DNA from: Rotaria sordida
Taxonomy: Eukaryota > Rotifera > Eurotatoria > Philodinida > Philodinidae
Direction: 5' to 3'
Assembly: GCA_905250125.1 (NCBI GenBank)
Contig: CAJNOL010001326.1
Location: 1 to 64,000 of the forward strand
DNA: 64,000 nt
Below, piece after piece: positions 45,901-58,132 of this stretch. Each line of letters starts with the position of its first letter. Within the stretch, counting starts at the first letter, position 1. The notes below the pieces were generated by a model. It was not told the origin of the DNA and ran no database searches. It saw only the letters and a program-made list of their open reading frames with translations. The position numbers and the translations under genes are program-made.

Positions 45901-47235
45901 AATTGAGTAAATCCGTGCAAAATTTCAGATTCATTAGTAAACATAATAATGATACTAGGATAAATATTCCTAATCTTTTCTTCTATAGAATACACAATTA
46001 GATATTAATATACTTAATCAATATTGTCAATTCAGAATATAGAATTTAATTATTAAATATTCCGATACTACTCATATATATGTGTGTTTCTATAGTCATC
46101 TATTGAAAGACAAAAAAAATCTTTATTCGAGTTTACCTTAATAAAATACGTCATGTATGTATATGGACAATTGACAGCTACAAATAAAACAAAAAAGAAA
46201 ATTAAATCTATACAATTTTCATTGTTGTCATAAATTTTAACAATGATTTTTTTTTTTTTTGCATACCACCAAATCCACTTAGAATAGCCATAGCTGTAAC
46301 ACCAATAATTCCTACTCGACTTACACATTGTTCAATACTAAAAAATTCATGTCGATTTGAAATTGGAAATGGATTACCCAATTTCCAAAATGTATATAAA
46401 TAAAAACACCATGCAATTAATGTAAAAAATAATACAAGACGAAAATCTCGTACTAAAAAAAAAAGAAAAGAAAAGATAAATATCAATGTTTTTTTTTTGT
46501 CTCTTACCAATTTTAATTGTATTTAATAATAAATACGCAATATAAAATGGAATAAGAAAAACAAGTAAAAATAACATTGAATAAAGACCAACAAGCCAAT
46601 GAAGATATCGTGATCTATATTAATTTAATATATATATTTCAAAAACAAAAATGAATATAACACAACAGAAATGTCTCGAATGAGGATGATCTTTCAAATT
46701 TCAAAAAAATTTTCGTTTTTTCCTCAGTGTGAAATCTCAACGTTTAATTAATCCAGTCTCTTGAATCATCTACGTCTCTCTCCCTAAGTCCCAGTGTGAG
46801 ACACGTGCTGTCGACGATTAGATTGGTCCTCTCAGAGTTTGTGGTCATCGTAACACGTACAATATGTTTAGTTGCTTACCCACCCGAAGTTTTCAATTAT
46901 CCTTAAAAATCTGGATAAAATAATGTTTGAGACATTCCCTGTATGAAAGTAATAAACAAAAAAAAAACATACGTTAATTCTAATACAGCAAGTATTTCAA
47001 AAATAATTAATTCAAACATCATACAACTTAATGCAAATGTAACAGCAAATGAAAGAATTACAATTTGATTACGTACACCATAATTTTCACTTAATTGTCG
47101 AACAAAAAATACATAACCACCAATAAAAAATACAATCTAAAAATTTCATATTATATTAATTTGTAATTAATATTACAAAAAACAAAAACATACTTCAGAT
47201 ATTATTAGAATAATTGTGTCTATCAAAAGTGACAT
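42919..47235 (-). CDS. GPHR: Golgi pH regulator GPHR (GPR89)
   Basis: Ten exons: 47194-47235, 46973-47136, 46508-46614, 46267-46452, 46137-46177, 43615-44056, 43403-43551, 43274-43339, 43153-43211, 42919-43096. The sum is 1434 nt, 477 residues, near the 455 of human GPR89. The family is a multi-pass Golgi/ER membrane protein acting as an anion channel that acidifies the Golgi; plant relatives (GTG) were proposed as ABA receptors. Strongly conserved stretches are readable: FWKLGNPFPI, GVTAMAILSGFG, AVNCPYTYMTYF, RIEYSKTFKGKYF, TSIRGLLITLTKFFY, LAQLMGMYF and LQFNFYHRWFD. A charged, coiled-coil-like cytosolic loop lies between CPYTYM and RIEYSK. All introns are GT-AG; most are 50-90 bp, but introns 2 and 5 are larger, and intron 5 is 2.1 kb and full of MITEs. 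The tail after LYLHYR is diverged. Confidence 0.95.
44261..44844. mobile_element. 584-bp MITE with ~160-bp inverted ends
   Basis: Ends read TACAAAGTGGATCGCAAAAG and, from the right, TATTAAAGTGGACCTCAAAA. The arms stay paired through TTTTTGAAGTTTTTCATCGA, TGGATAG-TCTTG-AATTC and AGAGTTTTCTAGA. TA at both edges fits a Tc1/mariner target duplication. The central part has no open frame, so it is non-autonomous. Confidence 0.75.
45029..45366. mobile_element. MITE, AGAGAGCTGTG family, copy 1
   Basis: About 338 bp. The left arm AAAGACAGGTTAT, then GAATAACTTTTGATAGGAA and GATAGAGAGCTGTGATTTTC, is repeated in inverted form at 45290-45366. The inner arm matches that of the 59903-60484 element, so both belong to one family, but the outermost ends differ. 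Confidence 0.7.
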
Positions 47236-50191
47236 AACTAATAAATTATTTCATAGTTTTAATTGAAATATAGTACTCATATATAATAAAAAGATACGCA
47301 AATAATCTAAAACAATTGAAATTACTTTCATAGTCATATCTATATTCAAATAATTAGTTGATAATAACAAAATAACCTGGACACACATGAGAACGCAAAA
47401 GATAAGCAATATAGAGAAACAAAAAGGAACGTGACGAGTAAACGTGTGAATTAGCAACAATTCGGATTTGTTCTTAGTATATATCGAATTAAATTAATGC
47501 TTGAATTCTTCTTAAGAAATATTTTCATATAAACTCATATCGATCAATATATTTATCTAAATTTTAAATAAAAATATTCTTCAAGATTATCCTATAGATG
47601 ACGCTAAATATAAGTAGATGTAAATATAACATGTTTCAACAGCTTATCAGATAGTGAATATGCATACATACTCTGAAATCTCCTTTATAAAATATGTAAT
47701 AGTCCATGAATACCATAACATTGCTATGAGATTTCTCTAAGAACAAAAAACAAAAATCTTCAATTGTTTTTTCGACATTGAAATCATCAATGTCAAGGTT
47801 ATGAAAACTACAGAGTATTTCGTTTGAGTATCATGCTGAAAATTGTCTCAGTGCATAAATATTTGTAAGAATCTTTTAGATATTTAAAAATATTTTCTTT
47901 TCTCAAGGACTTATAAGATAACTATAAATTCAATATATTCATTAGTGAACAAAGTTTGTATGAAGAATTATTTTGATAAATTTCTTCTATGATAAAATTC
48001 TACATAAAAATCATTGAAGTACTGCAAGTTGAAAATGAATTTTTCCAAAAAAATTTCGACGAAAGACCATCAATAGAGATGTTTGCTATCATCCAATGAT
48101 ATACTTCTTCTTTCAATAGAATATCAATTCATAATTAAGATCTTTTACTACTAAAAATATAATAATCATCCTACTTGTATTCATTATAAAATATTTGATG
48201 ATAAAATATACATTTATGCTTCAATTGAGTCTTATCTTTTATATGATATATACATATATGTTTATATTCAATACTGTCATTCAATTTTATTGATGTGTGA
48301 CGTTCATGGTTAACAAAGTATATTTAAAATGTGATACGACCTTTTACTCTAAATTGCTCCTACTTTATATATGATTATGAAGGATAAAACAATGTGTTTC
48401 ATGTTAACTTATCAGAAATAAATATACCAGTCATACATACTGTTGTCATTTATCACTTGAGAAAAGAGACAGAAAGAATGTGAAGACAAATGCCAATCGA
48501 TGTTTACTAAATGAAGAAATTGATTCCTTGTTGCTGGTATACATATACTAAAGATGTTTGTCTGACTGCCTGTTGTGTAAAACAAACAAGCGTCAAATAC
48601 TGTCATTTTTTTTTTTTGCTCTTTGTATTAGAAGCAAAAGAGAGAGAGAGAAGGACAATGACAATGATGATAAATAGTCTAATACTATATTTACTCTTGT
48701 TCTAATGATCTTACTAAAATATATTCAACAGACTTTCTCACTTGTCAAGTAATAAGAAGAAAATGATCAACTGTATATAACTTCGTCAAAAATCAATGTC
48801 CATAGTATACTACACATTCGGATATGAAATATTATCTTTGGTTAATTCTTCTTTTTTTTTCTTTTGCTTTTGTCTCTCGTTTTGATAATCATCAAATGTC
48901 TTGTTTGTGTGACACACGCACATAGTTAATCATTAGTAAGTTAGTTCTATTACAAATCTCATTGGAATTCTAATGAAGATTTTTCATGGTTATTTGTAAA
49001 GATACCAATGATTTTTCTTTTATTCAACAACAATGAACATAAGAAAGGATTGTAAGTATGGTTACACACTCTTTACATCTGCTGTTTTTTTTTGTCTTTA
49101 TACAAACAAGAAACTTATATATATAACATCTTCTTTCTATTTCTTTAGGCGATCAGTTACACAAAAGAAAAATGATATCATTTATTACAACATTGAAAAA
49201 ACAAAAAATTTCCTTAAGTAAATTCTTTATAAAAAAAAAAAAAAATTCATATCCTTTTTCTTTTCTTACATATTCATCTTTAGTGATGACATCGTGATCA
49301 TTTACTCACTCATTCTTGTATGCTTCGAGCATTGACGTATAAAAGATATCAGTTTATATATGTATATATGCATATGCATCAACACTCAACGATGCATTTT
49401 AATCGTACTATCACTTTTTATAGTCTATCTGACAGGTGAAGTGATGCGATCATCGAATATACGTATATTTATATACTAATATGATGCATCTTAACGTCAA
49501 TATGCAAACAGAATAATAGTGTCCATCACATAGTCATTTTGATTTCTTTTCTTTCGATCTATATATATATATATTTATATCAGACAGAAGCATTGTATTC
49601 GAATAAAGATCATATTTGAGAAGGTAAGTAAAGCAAAGAAGCATTCCTTTCATTGAGCAACACGTTTATCTATTACATGAAAATGAAGACGTGACTTACA
49701 TATTCTCGCCTTTTTTTCCTGTGTAGCAAATTTATATATATATAATGTATAAAATAATAAAACAAAAAAAAAGGAGAAACATTGCTGCTCGTTGAGCTGA
49801 CACAAATGTTGATATACATCCGGTTTATAAGTAACACACATACACATACGTACCTGTCAGTAAACGCATTAATTATATGAACGTTAGTATATCATATTAA
49901 CAATTTAATTACATCATAAGCAGGAAAACATATTTCTCATATTAACACTCAATAATAGTAGAGAAATATATTATTCGAGTTCTTTGTTTTTTTTTTATTC
50001 ATATAAACATCTATTTAATGAAAACTTCATTAAAAAAAAAAAGTAAATATTCATTTTTCTTCTTTCTAAGAAAAAAATTTAAATATTTATTTAATAAATA
50101 AATTAAAAAAAAATATGTTTTTTTCTTTTAATGTAAAATACTTGATAAAAATTTTTTCTTTTTTTTTCTTTCAGATAATTGTCTTGAATGA
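47236..50191. other. Intergenic between GPHR and claudin-like gene
   Basis: The flanking genes diverge, so both promoters should be here. AT-rich with simple repeats. A pyrimidine tract ending in TTTCTTTCAG lies 18 bp before the ATG at 50192: an acceptor for a 5'-UTR intron or for spliced-leader addition. Confidence 0.5.
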
Positions 50192-51173
50192 ATGAAGCAA
50201 TCTTACGCACGTAATCTTATTCTATTATCTCTTATTCTTAGTCTGATTTCATTTATACTAAGTTTAATTGCATATTATTTACCAAATTGGAAACATGTAC
50301 AACTTCATTCAATATCTATACCTAGAATTATTTCAGAAAATCATCAAATAGATCCATTAATTCGTAGTGAAGTTGATAAATATTATGATATACTCTATCG
50401 TCAAGGTATTTTTTGATTTAAATTAATAATAACCTATTCATTATTTAATTTTAGATCAAATACATTCATATGGTTTATTATCTCATTGTATAGCTGGAGA
50501 TGAATGTGGTCGAAATCTTTTACCAGCATATCATGAAACTAATTATGCACTTTGTCATAATATAAAATATCATCATCAATGTATATTTTCAAATTCATTA
50601 ACATCATTAACAAAATGTAGTTGTCAAAAACCGTCCTATATAAGTATTATTCATACTTTACTTATATTGATTCTAATTCTTCAAATTTTATTTATTTTTA
50701 TTAATCTTCTTCGATTATATTATCATTACTGTCAGATTTCTTTTTTAAATGATATTAAATTTCGTCTTATTTCAATGATATCAACTTTAATTTCTTTATT
50801 ATTTCTTATTACTATTATAATACAACATAATACAAATCGTTTTAATGAACCATTAGAATTTTTTCAATCTATGTATCATCATTATTTACGTATACAAATT
50901 TATAAATTTTCAAATGATTTAGATTTAATTATTAAACAACTTGAACATGATTTAGATATAAGTTTAGGTGCATCATATATATGTATTATATTTATATTAA
51001 TATTAACATTTATTTGTTTTCTTATATCATCAATAATTGAAATAAAAATTTTATCAAAATTTGATGAAGATGAAAATATAAATGAACAAAATCCTATATT
51101 AATACAAGCTCCTCCAATCGAACGTTTTATACCATCGGAACAAATTCGTTTTACACGTCAAACTAAAGTTTAG
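50192..51173 (+). CDS. Claudin/PMP22-like tetraspan membrane protein
   Basis: Exons 50192-50405 and 50455-51173 with a 49-bp GT-AG intron; 310 residues. Four hydrophobic segments are visible: one near the N terminus (LILLSLILSLISFILSLIAY), one after the first loop (LLILILILQILFIFINLL), a third around MISTLISLLFLITIII, and a fourth around YICIIFILILTFICFLIS. The large first extracellular loop holds PNW and then GLLSHC, reminiscent of the W-GLW-C motif of the claudin superfamily, plus several more cysteines. The cytosolic tail is acidic, then polar. It may act in cell junctions or as a clc-like accessory membrane protein; the exact family is not certain. An AATAAA follows the stop within 15 bp. 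A splice acceptor just upstream of the ATG suggests a non-coding first exon or trans-splicing. Confidence 0.75.
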
Positions 51174-53291
51174 ATTTTAGAATAAACATTTTTATGTATG
51201 TTTTTTTTTTCTGTGTATTAAGATTTTAGTTTAGAATAACATTAGAATATAAATTATGAACTATTAATCAGAATTGATTTATTGATTAACAATAGTACTT
51301 TTTAGTTCATTATGTATTGAATTGTGTTTTCAATATTGTCAATTCAATTAAATAATTAGCCAAACTAAAATTTTTAAAAATTAAACAAATACCTTGACTC
51401 ACAAGATTTACGCGGAAACTCTTCCAACTGATAGTCTTTGTTGAAATTCATATTCTACTGATAGTTACAGCATAGATAGAACCGACCGGTCTATCGAGAA
51501 TATATCGATCTACAGGCAACAGATCAAATCTTGAAATGAAATCTTGCTTCATAGTGAACTGTTTTGCGTTAAATTGGTAGTTTCATTATACAATCATAGA
51601 TCAGGAAAGTGGAAAATTTAGACTGATATAGACCAGTTCCATCTACGGATTACAGTCTATTGTGCAGATAAAAGGATATGTGTTATAAGCATCGTCTTCT
51701 TATGAGTTATGATCATTTTAATGAATTCTCAGACAATTACAGGATACTAGAAGAAAAATTAAATCAAAAATAATTTTAGTCTGAAATTTTACTTGGAGAT
51801 AGATTTCAATTTTCTTATTATATTCTATAAAAAATGAGTGGTCTTGCAATTCTGTTATCTTAACACAAATCTTTATTCATAAGAAGAATCCACTTATGAC
51901 ACAATCGAGATTTTCCTTGCCACCGTTGTTCATATAAGTATTGTTCTTAAATTCCTTTGAAAATATTCTTAGCAGATATACTAGAACATGGCATCTTCTT
52001 CGTCTATACATTTTTCTGCTCACGGCGTTCATATGATGCATGATGTGTATAAAGATAATAATGCAGATTTTATGCACTTTGACTGTTAAAAAGTATTGTT
52101 TCTCTTATCTTTCAAAAGCTGGATAGTGTATAGAATATGATTATAATTAAATTTATTAGAATATCTGATATCATTATACATGCAACCGCTACATTTCATG
52201 TTTTGCTATCGATTGTGGTACTATAACACAAGAATAATAAATTATAAAAAAGAAGATACTTTTTATAACCTTCATCAAGATATCTAAATAATACAAATTT
52301 GTTATTTATATTCTTCTAAATTACTAGAATGCATGAAGATGAATAGATGTAAAACATCTAGGTTTTTTTCTTTCTTTCTTACAAATGTTTCTCTCTTGTA
52401 AGAACATTTTGCTATGCTTCGAATCTATTAAATTCTAGAGAATTCTACAATTTAACATTCAAATGTCATCCTAATTCATAGATATTTATCCTAATATACA
52501 TTCCATTTTTTGACAAATTGTTAATTACTTTTACAATTTACATGTAAAGTCCTATTCTCTCCTTGGAAAGATATTTTTTCAACCCGTCAAGATCTTTACA
52601 ATTCTTAGATTAATACACCAATCCAATTTGTACATTGAATATAAAGATAAACAGATAAATGAAAATGATGTCGCTCGAATGTTTTTGTTATTTTTGAAAG
52701 AGTATCCTATATAGATTCTCAGTTCTTAAAGTATTCAAGAGATACATAAATTATTTTATTGCTCGAAAGTATCACAATATTCATACATTTTCACTACATT
52801 ATAGAGGTTATGTTCAATTCTGATTAGTGAATTCATTTTTTTTATAGTAAAGAAATCGATCTTTCTTTTTTTTTTTTTAAGATAAAGATATATTATAAAG
52901 AATTTTATATTTTATTTCAATGGAAATAATAGTTTTGTTTTTTTTACATTATTAATGAGGACGAGAAAAACAAACTTTTATTTTTTTTACGTATGATAGA
53001 TATCCGTTAATAAAACTTATTGATAGTCTCTTATCAATAGAAGTTAGCGAAGAAAACAATAACATAATTTTATTTTCGTTGATGACAGCTGTGGGTGGAC
53101 ATTTTTCGTTTCTCAGTATGATTGACGTATATAGATAATCCCACATGCCTTGACTTGTTCTGATAACAAAAAAGAAAAGACACATATATATAATATATAA
53201 GCACGTATAATCGAGATAAAATAATACAAGACAAGAATATTTTATCTTTTTTTTTTGGTTTTTTCTTCCTACATTTTAGATTATATTCAAC
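51174..53291. other. Intergenic region
   Basis: AT-rich. A minus-strand frame at 52952-53185 has an acceptor-like GTTATCAG next to an internal ATG, but no recognised domain. No other gene signal was seen. Confidence 0.45.
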
Positions 53292-53640
53292 ATGAAATAT
53301 TTAACAATTTATTTTTTACTTATTATAATTAGTTGTTTGTTTATTTTACAAACAAATGCGTAAGTTATTAAAGAATCTTTCAAATTTTATAATTCAATAT
53401 ATTTTTTTTTCTAATAGAGTTTTTTCAAAAGACAGCAAAAAAAAAGATAGTAAAGGTCAATGTAATTTATATAAAGGTCGATGTGGTGGTGCACTTAGTA
53501 ATACATGCTGTAAAACACCTTTAAAATGTGCTAAACAAACAGAAATTTGTGGTAAAGATAAATTATGTTGTGTAACTGAAGCTGATATTCAACGTCATAA
53601 ACAAGCAACAGGTGCATGGCTAAAAAATCGAAATGGTTAA
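53292..53640 (+). CDS. Small secreted cysteine-rich protein
   Basis: Exons 53292-53359 and 53418-53640, joined by a 58-bp GT-AG intron; 96 residues. A clear signal peptide (MKYLTIYFLLIISCLFILQT, then NA) is followed by a lysine-rich stretch and an eight-Cys core with spacing C-x6-C-x7-CC-x6-C-x6-C-x5-CC. The pattern suggests a disulfide-knotted extracellular peptide. I do not recognise the family; candidates are a defence peptide, protease inhibitor or signalling peptide. The intron sits right after the signal peptide, common in secreted small proteins. An AATAAA lies about 85 bp past the stop. Confidence 0.7.
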
Positions 53641-54154
53641 TAAATATGAACAAACATTATATCATTGTATACATTTATACTTATTCATGAACAGAAAAAA
53701 AAAAGACATTTTTTAGTTGCTTCAATAAAAAATTCATTCTATCCTTTAGTAATTTAAATAATCTTTATTTATTTGATTTAATATTTAATCACTGATATTG
53801 TATCTAAAACAATCATTCGAATTCTTCATCATTTTTGATATGATAGTCTAGTAAAATGAATCATATTTCTCATCAATTGATACATTTCTCTTTGACTAGA
53901 AAGTGTATTATAAAAAGGATATTCAACATCCACACGAGTAGTTAATGATATGAATATTGATTGTGTTATATGTTATAATCAATAGTTGACATTATTTAGG
54001 CGATTATCTGTAAGTTATTACGCCATTATCTTAGACGACATTTACGTTTTATTTATAGTTTTTAACAGAAAAACACTGATGACAAGTGTCATATATCATA
54101 AAAATAATGATGATAATTGGAAAAATAAAATTCTCAATGTTTATAAAACAAATG
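53641..54154. other. Short intergenic region
   Basis: The 3' flank of the small secreted protein gene, then AT-rich sequence up to the mariner-like element. Nothing else was recognised. Confidence 0.5.
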
Positions 54155-55135
54155 TACACAGTGGCTCAAAAGATATCTCTGTTACGGCTCGAGTAAACGG
54201 GCTGATTTTTTTTTATCACTAGTAAAGACATTGTCCACACTCCACATCCATACCGACAAGATTAAAGAGAACCTTTTTTAAATATTACTATTGACTTTAA
54301 CAAAAAAAAGAAATTTTATCTAATAAATCAAAGAAATGTAAAAGTTTAAATGAAAAATTTTATTTATATGGTATTACAATAAAATTTCTCATTTAAAACT
54401 TCTAAATTTCTTTGATTTATTGATCATGTACGATGAAGAAGAACCAATTTATTAAGATAAAATGTAAATAATATCAAATATCGTTCATTCATATATCTCT
54501 TCTCGTGTTATTTTCCTCCTTTTGCTCTACCATAGTCCACATGATACAGATCTTTTTTCTTCGTATACTGTTGGTCATATTCATCTACCATCTCTGTCTA
54601 CGTTTATTTTGTGTATTCTTCAGTAAGTCTTGTTCTTGTCTGTTTTTCATTTTCTATCTTATATTCAGTGTGTAACCATTGTTTGACGCTCATCTATTTG
54701 TAGATGATAGGATTCATGCCAAAACTAAAACAAAGGATTTTTGTTCTCAAATATTGATGGACATCAGGAAGAATATTACGAGCAGTAAATACAGCTTTTC
54801 GAAATGAATTTCCTGACGACAGAATTTCAAATTTATCGACTACCAAATAAAGTTTGATGAAACAGATTCTGTCGATGACGCATCACGAAGTGACAGACCT
54901 AGAACAGCCAAGATAGAAGAAAATATTGCATTGTTTTTTCCTATCTGTTAAAAAGTAAAATTTTTTTGTTGAAGTCAATAGTGATACTTAACGAACAGTC
55001 TCTCTAGGCTTGTCTTTGTGAATATAAAGCTTGAACATGCCTCTATCATTGATAAAAAAAATCAGCTCGTTTGCTTCAGCCATAATGGAGATATTCGATT
55101 TTTTTTCGGTAAACTAACTTTTGCGCCACCCTGTA
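54155..55135 (+). mobile_element. Decayed mariner-like DNA transposon
   Basis: About 980 bp with TA at both ends. The right end reads TACAGGGTGGCGCAAAAGTT inward; the left reads TACACAGTGGCTCAAAAGAT. Inverted homology continues for about 85 bp (ATATCTC-TTA-GGCT, GGGCTGATTTTTTTT-ATCA). Inside, 54715-54930 resembles the N-terminal HTH region of a mariner-family transposase: KQRIFVLKY, FRNEFPDDR, then KFDETDSVDD and SDRPRTAK, comparable to the family's ETGSV-D-PRSGRPRT. The frame is interrupted at least twice and the DDE catalytic part is missing, so it is inactive. It is a possible source of ends for the MITEs at 45.0 and 59.9 kb. Confidence 0.75.
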
Positions 55136-57469
55136 TTTAATTTCACTTCACACTTTTGTGTATAGTTTCTGCTCTTTGTATCATTTTTGAAAATATAAAA
55201 TGTCTTGATATTGGCAGTTAAGAGTTAATATTGGAGATCGTTGCTCATAAAACATGATAGAAAATTATGTTGATCAATTTTAGTCAAGAAAAAAAATAGG
55301 AAGAAAAAGTCTTATTTTGAAAATATTAAGGTAGATAACCTGAACAAATTAATATTCTTTGTCAATGTAGAAATTTATCCAATTGAGCTTATGAAACGAG
55401 CGAGAACGCATTCTATAGTTCCTAGAATGTTGAATCACCTTGAACTGGTTCATCAACTCAAAGAATCTAGTCTTGAGCAGTTCTACAGAGAACATCAAAT
55501 AAAGTCATCCTATTTTGAAGAAACTCATTCCTTACCCTTTCCAAAGAAGAATGGAAAGGAAACTATTCTTATAATTAATATAACGGTTTAGAATGTGTTC
55601 TACTTAGATCAGGAACGATTTAGGACCGAGAAGAAAGCATTCTATAATAGTGAGAAACGGCAAAGAACGCGTTTCTTCAAATAGAGAACATATTCTTGTA
55701 GATTATGAGCACATTCAGTAAATTATGGAACATGATCTTCATGGATAAGAAACCTTTCTCTAATCTGACGAACCCGTTCTCTTCCGGTATTTTTTTGAAA
55801 TATCTTTCGCTGGGTTAGGAAATACACACCAACCAGGGAAGAAGATTTCAATTTATCCTAACTTCAAAGCCACTAATTAGTGGAAGTACCAAAGGATTTT
55901 GTGTGTAACGATTAAAAATTATATATTCATTCTTTTGCATTTTTGAATCGTATAATAGCAATTGGGTCTATGTTAATGAGTATTCTTTTTACTTTAAATT
56001 GTTAAGATAATGTGTATACTTAAAAACAATTTTTCTATTTGATATAAAGCAAAGACATTCACATTGTCCTCTGTTGCCCCTTTACAATAATTTACTTTTG
56101 AGTTCAAAAAGATTAGTTTATATGTCTTTTAAAACTACCGAATTTCGTCTTCACCGCTTAGGAACAAGATGCAATACAACAAAACGAAACATGTCCCATC
56201 GTTTTTACATATTTCTTTTATCTTTTTTGTGAGACCTTCTGTAAGATACCTGTCAATCTTCTATATATCTCATTTATACACAAATGATATATTAATTATC
56301 TATTATTGGTACGACTTAAATAGAGTAAACTTGATCATCGTGTTCCCCGTTCTGATAACTCGCAGAAAAATGCTAAACAATCAAATCTTACAAATTACGA
56401 TATTCAAGATGTAATTTTAGCATGGATATTGATGCTGCCAAATAGCCTAATTATGCTGATTTTTTTAAACGTAAAAAATAAGAATGAATGAAAAAACAAT
56501 AAGACAACAAATTTAAAAGAATCGCCAGTTCTTTCTTACAATCAACTAAGAAATCGCCAAAAAGTATCATGCACTACGATTAATATAAGTATTGATGAAT
56601 CTTAAACTATAAAAGAAATCAATAATTAGTAGCAGTATTTTTTTTAAAATATTTTCTACCTTCAACATGTTTGAAAGTTGTAAAAATTCAAAAAAAAAAT
56701 GAAATATCTTAATTATATCTTTCTTAAACTATTTTCTTTTCATCAATGAAACGAGGAACTCAATGTCCTTGTCAATCATATTGCTGTAGCTTTCTCAATT
56801 GCTAAAGACAATTGAAGAGATGGTGAATAGTACAATAAAGCAGACAGTAATAGTACTGAATTTTCTTCATACGACTCACTACATCCCCAGACTCTTGTAT
56901 ACATCGGTGGAAAGATTGTGGTCTTGTTCGTTTATTTCTATTTCGAATGAACTAATAATAGAAATTGCAATTTTTAAATTAATTCTAACTAATATCAAAT
57001 TTGAAGATAAGAAATAGAGAAAATGTGAATGTACTGTAAAAGAAAATCAATTTTCATAGAAATGTACGCTAGATATGTAGAAAAAAGAACAAGATTATAC
57101 AAACATTGCTACTGTCACTCTTATACCAATTTCATACACTTAAGAAGAAAACATTGTTTTTATTTTACTATAAATTGTTTTTAATTAAATTCTGATACGA
57201 TGTATTTTATGAAAATAATCGAATAAAAGTTTGATTAACTGCCATAGCCATTATTAATCATCGTTTCTTAGACATCACTCTTCGCTTAACCTCTGCTCAG
57301 ATGAACTGTTTATACGAAACAAAAATATTCACCCGCTATCTGTATTTTTTTTTGATAATAAGAGCATAAATGCTGTATATTAAAATTCGAATTATTTTTC
57401 AAAACGCGTGTGTATTGCTTAGTGCATAGATGTATTATATCCTACCGTTTTTAGAAACGAGTACTGAAT
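55136..57469. other. Intergenic region, no gene recognised
   Basis: Short open frames only, including 55391-55591, which has no recognised domain. AT-rich simple sequence dominates. Confidence 0.45.
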
Positions 57470-57889
57470 AGTGTCCGGCGTGACCAAAAAGTCGTGACCA
57501 AAGAAAAAAAAAGTTTTTCGATTATAGTTTCAATAGTACATGTGAGAACCGAAGCCTATTTATCTATTCTTGTTCAGAATTTTTTTCTCTTCAAAATAGT
57601 ATATAAAACTCAAAGAATTCGATGATCCATAACAGAGAAAATTGCATCACATTAGTCGTGACCAGAAAATGTCGTGACTGACCGTGACCAAAACTGGTCA
57701 CGACTAATGTGATGCAATTTTCTCTGTTATGGATCATCGAATTCTTTGAGTTTTATATACTATTTTGAAGAGAAAAAAATTCTGAACAAGAATAGATAAA
57801 TAGGCTTCGGTTCTCACATGTACTATTGAAACTATAATCGAAAAACTTTTTTTTTCTTTGGTCACGACTTTTTGGTCACGCCGGACACT
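57470..57889. mobile_element. 420-bp perfect foldback element with 10-bp target duplication
   Basis: The left arm 57470-57665 and right arm 57694-57889 appear to be exact reverse complements over 196 bp, including equal 9-base A/T runs. The centre is 28 bp and carries further GTCGTGAC/GTGACC motifs. Ends read AGTGTCCGGCGTGACC. The element is flanked by the direct repeat AGTACTGAAT (57460-57469 and 57890-57899). Long terminal inverted repeats plus a 9-10-bp duplication are typical of Mutator-like MITEs. No coding. Arm identity points to a very recent insertion or recent arm correction. Confidence 0.85.
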
Positions 57890-58132
57890 AGTACTGAATC
57901 ATCATTCACCAGCCGACGGATCACTATCAATGTCGAGAAATTTAATGATAGAGGACACTACAAGTTGTACATTGCATATTTATTGGCTTGAACGTGTGCT
58001 TTTGTCTATTGTGGTGGCATACTAAACGCAACTATATAAAGAAAAAAACTATCACATTTAGAATAAAAAGATAAACAATATTCTCAGTTATCGGTAAACA
58101 TTCTTCTTATTCATATTACATTAACACAAAAT

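Larger units (their letters stand above)
44057..46136 (-). other. GPHR intron 5 with two MITE insertions
   Basis: The largest intron of the gene, between the CPYTYM exon and the coiled-coil exon. It carries inverted-repeat elements at 44261-44844 and 45029-45366. The rest is AT-rich without coding. Confidence 0.8.

Noticed and set aside
52952-53185. Minus-strand 77-codon frame with an acceptor-like GTTATCAG before an internal ATG
   Set aside because: Low-complexity flanks, no recognised domain and no further exons that would extend it.
55391-55591. 66-codon frame rich in charged residues
   Set aside because: No domain, no second exon and no polyadenylation signal that fits; likely chance.
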